Translations under genes and position numbers: made by a program
Assembly: GCF_042242105.1 (NCBI RefSeq)
Contig: NC_092018.1
Coordinates: 23,030,667 to 23,094,666, forward strand
Source: Pempheris klunzingeri
Lineage: Eukaryota > Chordata > Actinopteri > Acropomatiformes > Pempheridae
DNA length: 64,000 bases
Direction: 5' to 3'
Shown here: piece by piece, positions 59,050 through 64,000 of the stretch
Numbering within the stretch: position 1 is the stretch's first letter
Layout: the number at the start of each line of letters is the position of its first letter
Notes under the pieces: model-generated
Database searches by the model: none
Seen by the model: only the letters and a program-made list of their open reading frames with translations
What the model was told of the DNA's origin: nothing

Positions 59050-60262
59050 AGTGGACGAAGAACCAGCAACCACCTCCCGTCAGGATGATGATCATTTCAC
59101 CCTGAAATCAAACAAGATGTTGAACTCGGACTGCAATTCATGTTCCATGTTGATGCATTTCCAAAATAAGAGTCCTGCCATTTTAGGAAACTGAGACTAA
59201 CTCGGACAAAATGAGACAAAAGGAGAAATGTAATGGTACCTGGATACCTGGTATGGTTGTTATTAGGCCCTGACTCACAGGTTTTGCATAAGTTTTAAGT
59301 TTTTCTATCAGCATTTTGGATTGTAATGAAAGTGAATTGACATTGAACTCTGCTGCCCAGTGAACAAGTGCCTTCACTAATCAAACGGGGGTTATTCTCT
59401 CCTGCAGACCAGCCACATCCAATCAACACTCCCTTTTTTAAAAATCAGTTTTCTCTTATACTTTTAGCACTTTGAAAGAAAGAAAAAGGGACTATGCAGA
59501 ATTTTATTTGCTGTTGTTTGTTCAGACGCAGGAGTCACATTTTTAGTTGTGGGTTATTTAGAAATTCCTTAAATGGCATCTGTGATGTCAAAGTTTTATA
59601 TGTGAAAACCTGTGCAAAACAAACCATCTTATCTAGTATTTAGTCTAATCTTTCTTATTGTTTCAAAAATCTAAATAAGAAATTAACCTGTGGAATTTTT
59701 ATTGGAAATCTTTATTCTTTTGGCGTATTTTACATTTATGACTGGAAGAAATGCCTGGTTTGCTTTGGAAGATCTTGTTTTTATTTGACTTTTGATCAGG
59801 AGTTTTCAGTTTTATGTCGATGCTGATTGAGATATCACTGTTTTAAGTTGACCACATAGACATTTGTAAGGATGTAATGCACGGTCCAGTTTAGCCCCTG
59901 AAGAGTTCTGCCGTGTTTGATCATTGGCTGCTTTCATGTCCTTGAACTGTGCTGTAATGACTGTAGACATCCTTAGAGAAAAGGTGTTGTATTGTAAATT
60001 ACCCCCCCCCCCCCCCTTGCTGAATGTGTGTTAGTTCTGCACATGCCACACACCGCCTCTATGTCTGATTTCTTTTAATAGTTGTACAGTAAGGCAGCAT
60101 CACTGATTTGAGGTTTCCTTTCTCCTTTCTTGATGTAGTTCACATCCACTATCAAGTTTTCATATTTCTGGATCAAGTTAAATCCATCAAACATGCAGAA
60201 AGACAACCTTTTATTTATTTATTGTTTTGAGTGTTTTCCAAGTGCTGGATTCCATTAAATAC

Positions 60263-60268
60263 AATAAA
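60263..60268 (+). promoter_or_regulatory. arrdc1 polyadenylation signal AATAAA
   Basis: The first strong AATAAA after the arrdc1 stop codon, 1.2 kb downstream, followed by TTTTGTGT, a typical U/GU-rich downstream element. Confidence 0.55.
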
Positions 60269-61959
60269 AAAAACAAAACACTTTTGTGTCAAACAGTTTC
60301 ATATTTCTGACTCAGGCATGTAACCTGACTGCGACTCTAGAGTTAACCACACATTTTTGATTTGGAGGACGGAGATGAGCTTCTAGTGCTGTCAGTGTGT
60401 GTGTGTGTGTTTTTTTTAGCTGCAGGAAACACTTCAAAATGGTTTCAGACGTGGGTTCCAGAATTGGAGTCAACTACTCAGTCAAGTACACTGACACTGA
60501 CAAAAAGGAAGGAAGTTGGTTCTGGCTGGCTGCAAGTCTTAAAGTACCTGAGTAGATCGCTAAAGTATTGTAAGATATAACTATACACATGAACTGAAGG
60601 AGAAATGTAGCTGCGCTGAAAGGCGTCCAAGCAGCTTATGAGCATTTGATGCTCTTATTTAACTGTAAAGAAGCAAGACTCGTGAGTTTTCCTTCAAATA
60701 ATCCAACGTGGTCGTGGCTGTATGCTGATGCTCTGTTGAGGTATCTAAATCTACTTTGAGAAAGCGTCGATGCAGCCTATGACCTTCAGTGAGGACAGTT
60801 GCAATTGACTACATTTGTAGCTATTATGTTACAAACCAGACTGACAAATGAAAAATTCCTCTAAGAATCTTTTTTTTTTTTTACATTTTCAGAAAAGATC
60901 AGAGGAACAAAGCTGCTGCTGACTGACTTGAGAGAAGAAGATAGAGAATAAGATTAAGTTAATACTAGGGTGATACAACCTTTTCACACGTTGAGGCAAT
61001 GACAACTATAACTGGGCTATTTTTAGTGAACATTTTAGTGAAAAATCACACATCGTTTTGCTGGTTTTATGTGTATTGTATTGTCAAATACTGTGGTGGA
61101 GTTGTATCAAACATTTGGTAACAGAAAATGTTTTGCTTACAATTGTGACAGAGACTGTCACTGCAGACTCAGTTTGACCAATCTTGTGGAAATATAGATG
61201 TTAATTGATTTTGCATTTTTTTTTTTTTTTTAGAAAATACAGAGTGATGGATTTCTGAATTGACCATAAGTTGCAGTGAAGCAAACTGCTGAAAAGTGGA
61301 TGTACATGTGTGGCACCCCCCAGTGATGAAGCACAATGTGCTTTAGTAAATAAGCTTTGTGAAAACTCCTGATCAGCAAAGTCTACAGATGATCCCGCCT
61401 CACTTTTGGGTCGACTGGCCCAGCAGCTTTGAAAATAGGGTTTTGATAAAACATTGGAGCAAAGATGCAGCCGACTAGAGGGATTCAAATGGTGAATCGT
61501 TTGGCTAATCATTTGTCAACATTAAAAATGTTCTGTACCGCGTTGGCAGTATAAATATCTGATCATGCCATTAAAGCTTATTTGAGTTTGAATGCATAAC
61601 TTTTTTTGCTCAACTACATTTATTTGATAACTGTAGTTACTAGTTGCTTTTCAGATAAAGATTTTTTTTTTTTACAAAAAGTTAATGAAATACAGCACAT
61701 TGTTGAAGATAAACAGGTGATTCCAGCCTTTTTGGAGTGTCACCCCTCGCAAAAAAGTGTTCACCGGGTGCTCCTCGTCACACTGCACATCGCACTCTCG
61801 CATGGCTACATTTACTTTCTATTTATTTGAAATGGACAAACACAAATGTATTTTCATCTTTCCTACTCCAGTAATCATCTCGCTACCCCTCAGATTTATC
61901 TCATGACCTTTTCAATAATATCACACTGCTAATCTTTTAGTCACACTCCTATTGCTAGT

Positions 61960-62301
61960 GCTATAGTCACTGTTAGTACGTTGGTTGCTGTTTGTGTTGT
62001 CTCTCTCTCTGTCTCTCTCTCTCTCTGTCTCTCTCTCTCTCTGTCCAACCTCCACCCAGCACAGACCCCTACAGAAGCCACCCACATTGAGCCTGGGTCT
62101 GTTCCAGGTTTCTTCCCGTTAAAGGGGAGTTCTTCCTGCCACTGTTGCTCAATATAATATCTGATGCTGCTCATGTGGGGATTCTTGAATCCTTAATTTT
62201 GAATTCCTGAATCGTTGGCTCTCTCTCTAATTAAAGAGTTTGGTCTAGACCTGCTCTTCATGTAAAGCGTCTGGAGATAACGCTGTTGTGATTTGGCACT
62301 A

Positions 62302-62333
<32 letters not shown>

Positions 62334-62336
62334 TTG
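61960..62336 (+). mobile_element. L2-type LINE 3' end
   Basis: The series 'GGTTTCTTCCCGTTAAAGGG', 'GAGTTCTTCCTGCCACTGT', 'GGTCTAGACCTGCTCT', 'GTGATTTGGCACTATATAAA' and a terminal (GATT)n tail is the standard 3' end of fish L2 LINEs. A (CTCT)n expansion lies near its left side. It is 5'-truncated and non-coding. Confidence 0.85.
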
Positions 62337-63716
62337 AAAGGGCTCAACTACTGTTGGGAACCATTGACCTACCGTATTGAAGTACTGAATATAAAGTAGT
62401 TCATACTTGCTCCACCTCAAGCAGCTACTACAGATGCTGCTTCCATAGCAACGCACCAGTATTAACAATCTAATAATGTCGTACAAATTAATATAAGGGT
62501 CAAAAATACACACCACAATAAAATATATTTAAAAAATGGTCATACTAGTGTACAGTGTAAAGGAAAACTGTTCTTCTAGACTACTAGTCCACATAAAGGC
62601 ACCGTTGCTTCAGTCACACTAACTGGCTGGACATGTGCAAAAGATTTGCACTAACACCCCGAACTGCTGCCACCTGCTGGCAGTAGACCAGACTGCACTT
62701 TACCTTCACAGAGCTCAGTTACACAAATGAAGATTGTAGTTGAAGCGTTCAAAATAAATTGGTGGTCTTCAAATAAAAACTAACAGTATGTTTTTCCATG
62801 GACATATACTAAAAGTAGTCCCCTTATAATTTACAGAACAATTTTACAAAACAATTGGGTTTTTTTTGTTTAATGTGATACCTCTTCAGACTTAATGAAC
62901 CACACAGATAGTTGATGAAATAAATTCATTAAATATTTTTATATTCTGCTTACTTATGTGCCACAGCTTAATCAAAACGTATATATTTTTTCCATTTCTA
63001 ACATGGTGTGGATCACATGGACGGCAAGAGGGTTCACTCTCGCTTACTTCCGTTTTCGCTTTAATGCCATTCATTAACCAGCGAAAACACTTCTATTCTG
63101 ATTTCTAAAGGTTGGCCGGTCCCCGCGGTTCAGACTGGCATACAAAGTGAACTTGGCTGGCGTCGCCCCTGGTGTGGTTGCAGGCAGCAGCAGCAGGCAG
63201 CTCTCCGGAGAGCTCTTCCTGAGTCCATTTGGACGTGGACAGTAAAGGCAGCTCGTGCAGCGCGTCACATGGCTCGGGAGCGGAAGTGGTAACCGTCCCC
63301 TTCCTGTCCCATCCTTCCCCTCCACCGCTCAGATACAGCTACACCGACTGGAAGTGGTAGGATGAAACTTTGCTGCTTCAACTTTTTCACTGTGGCCTCG
63401 CTCTACCTGTCGGTGGTGTTTCCGCTGTGTGCCCGCCGTCAGAAGGCCGCTCCGCTCCGCTCTGCCTTCCTCCATCTTAAAGCTTCCTTCTTATGCAAAG
63501 TGCGCTGTTCAGTGACATGCACGTAGGAAGTATGTAGATGTGAAGCAGCGCGTGCCCTCCTGTGTTTACTGCTCAGTAATGAAAGAGCTCCTCGTGGGCT
63601 AAATTACTTTGAGACAAAGTGTGTGTTCTGACTGGATGTTAAAACTCCTCAGGTGCCACAGAGACCCCCCCCCTCCCTAGTCTGATTGGTTGATCAGTCA
63701 GACCCTCAGGACAGCA

Positions 63717-64000
63717 ATGGAGTATAGTGGGGCCATTGAGGGCCCTGGATCAGGCAGAGGACCCTCCAGTCCATCTTCTGGGACACCCATGGGTACCAAG
63801 GGACCAGCAGCACAGAGCGGCCAAAGGCCCAAAGTTAAGATAACTCCCTTTCACAGCTCACCAATAGCCAGTGGTGATGGGGCTCTCCGCAGCAAGCGAC
63901 CAGGAGTCCTTCCTGGGAAACTGCTGGTGTCACCTGGCAGCCTGTTTCTGGAGGCACAGGGTCGGCCGACCGCTGCACCCGTCAGAGAGCGAGCTGGTGC
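63717..64000 (+). CDS. Unidentified protein, first coding exon, runs off the window
   Basis: An open frame of 94 codons and two bases continues to the edge. An in-frame stop at 63678-63680 upstream supports the ATG at 63717, and a CTCCTCAG acceptor ends at 63652. The peptide is Gly/Ser/Pro-rich and probably disordered, with a basic stretch 'GQRPKVKITPFHSSP' and 'RSKRPGVLPGKLLVSPGSL', the look of a nuclear or regulatory protein. I do not recognise it. By human gene order the neighbour after ARRDC1 is EHMT1, but the peptide shows no likeness to EHMT1 that I can see. The GC-rich stretch 63050-63500 is its likely promoter. Confidence 0.6.
   Translation, partial: MEYSGAIEGPGSGRGPSSPSSGTPMGTKGPAAQSGQRPKVKITPFHSSPIASGDGALRSKRPGVLPGKLLVSPGSLFLEAQGRPTAAPVRERAG

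Larger units (their letters stand above)
59050..63716. other. arrdc1 3' UTR, intergenic sequence and promoter of the next gene
   Basis: The arrdc1 3' UTR probably runs to the signal at 60263. A 16-nt C run is at 60002-60017, an L2 LINE tail at 61960-62336. From about 63050 to 63500 the sequence turns GC- and CpG-rich, fitting a promoter and noncoding exon for the gene that begins coding at 63717. No other coding exon is supported. Confidence 0.55.

Noticed and set aside
63717-64000. Naming the last gene ehmt1
   Set aside because: Only gene order supports it; the translated peptide gave no recognisable similarity.

Overview
The window is teleost fish nuclear DNA, most likely from a percomorph. 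It holds intron-rich vertebrate genes with GT-AG splicing, long intergenic and intronic stretches full of fish DNA transposons (CACTA, Tc1/mariner, hAT), L1 and L2 LINE tails, several copies of a repeat common in spiny-rayed fishes, and many microsatellites. There is no operon structure. All supported genes lie on the + strand.

Layout. (1) 1-6228: no gene found, one interspersed repeat. (2) 6229-15246: a 9.0-kb CACTA (EnSpm) DNA transposon with CACTGTAAAA...TTTTACAGTG ends and subterminal arrays of ACTGT/ACAGT. It carries two apparently intact genes: an 884-aa four-zinc-finger transposase in one exon, and a five-exon gene for a 511-aa protein with an N-terminal SAM-like domain. (3) 15247-24384: intergenic, with a MITE and a LINE nested in a Tc1/mariner relic. 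(4) 24385-32537: entpd2, nine coding exons, 501 aa. Its introns hold a Tc1 element, a LINE/SINE tail inside it, and a second copy of that nested block placed inside a hAT-like element. (5) 33573-41345: nelfb, thirteen exons, 583 aa. (6) 44303-45304: a single-exon coding region for a P2Y-like GPCR. (7) 45305-50131: nested transposable elements, including a broken Gypsy-like LTR fossil inside an unclassified element with repeated GTCCACCCTGTCA motifs. (8) 50132-59049: arrdc1, eight exons, 452 aa. (9) 59050-63716: arrdc1 3' UTR, an L2 LINE tail and a GC-rich putative promoter. (10) 63717-64000: first coding exon of an unidentified gene running off the window.

From memory, entpd2, nelfb and arrdc1 correspond to genes grouped at human 9q34.3, so this looks like a conserved syntenic block. 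They do not share a pathway: surface nucleotide hydrolysis (ENTPD2), transcriptional pausing (NELFB), and arrestin-type ubiquitin-ligase adaptor and vesicle budding (ARRDC1). The GPCR may be nucleotide-responsive, which would fit with ENTPD2, but this is conjecture. The most interesting object is the two-gene CACTA element. Exon boundaries were worked out by hand from splice sites and reading phase; family assignments rest on recognised motifs, not on database searches.
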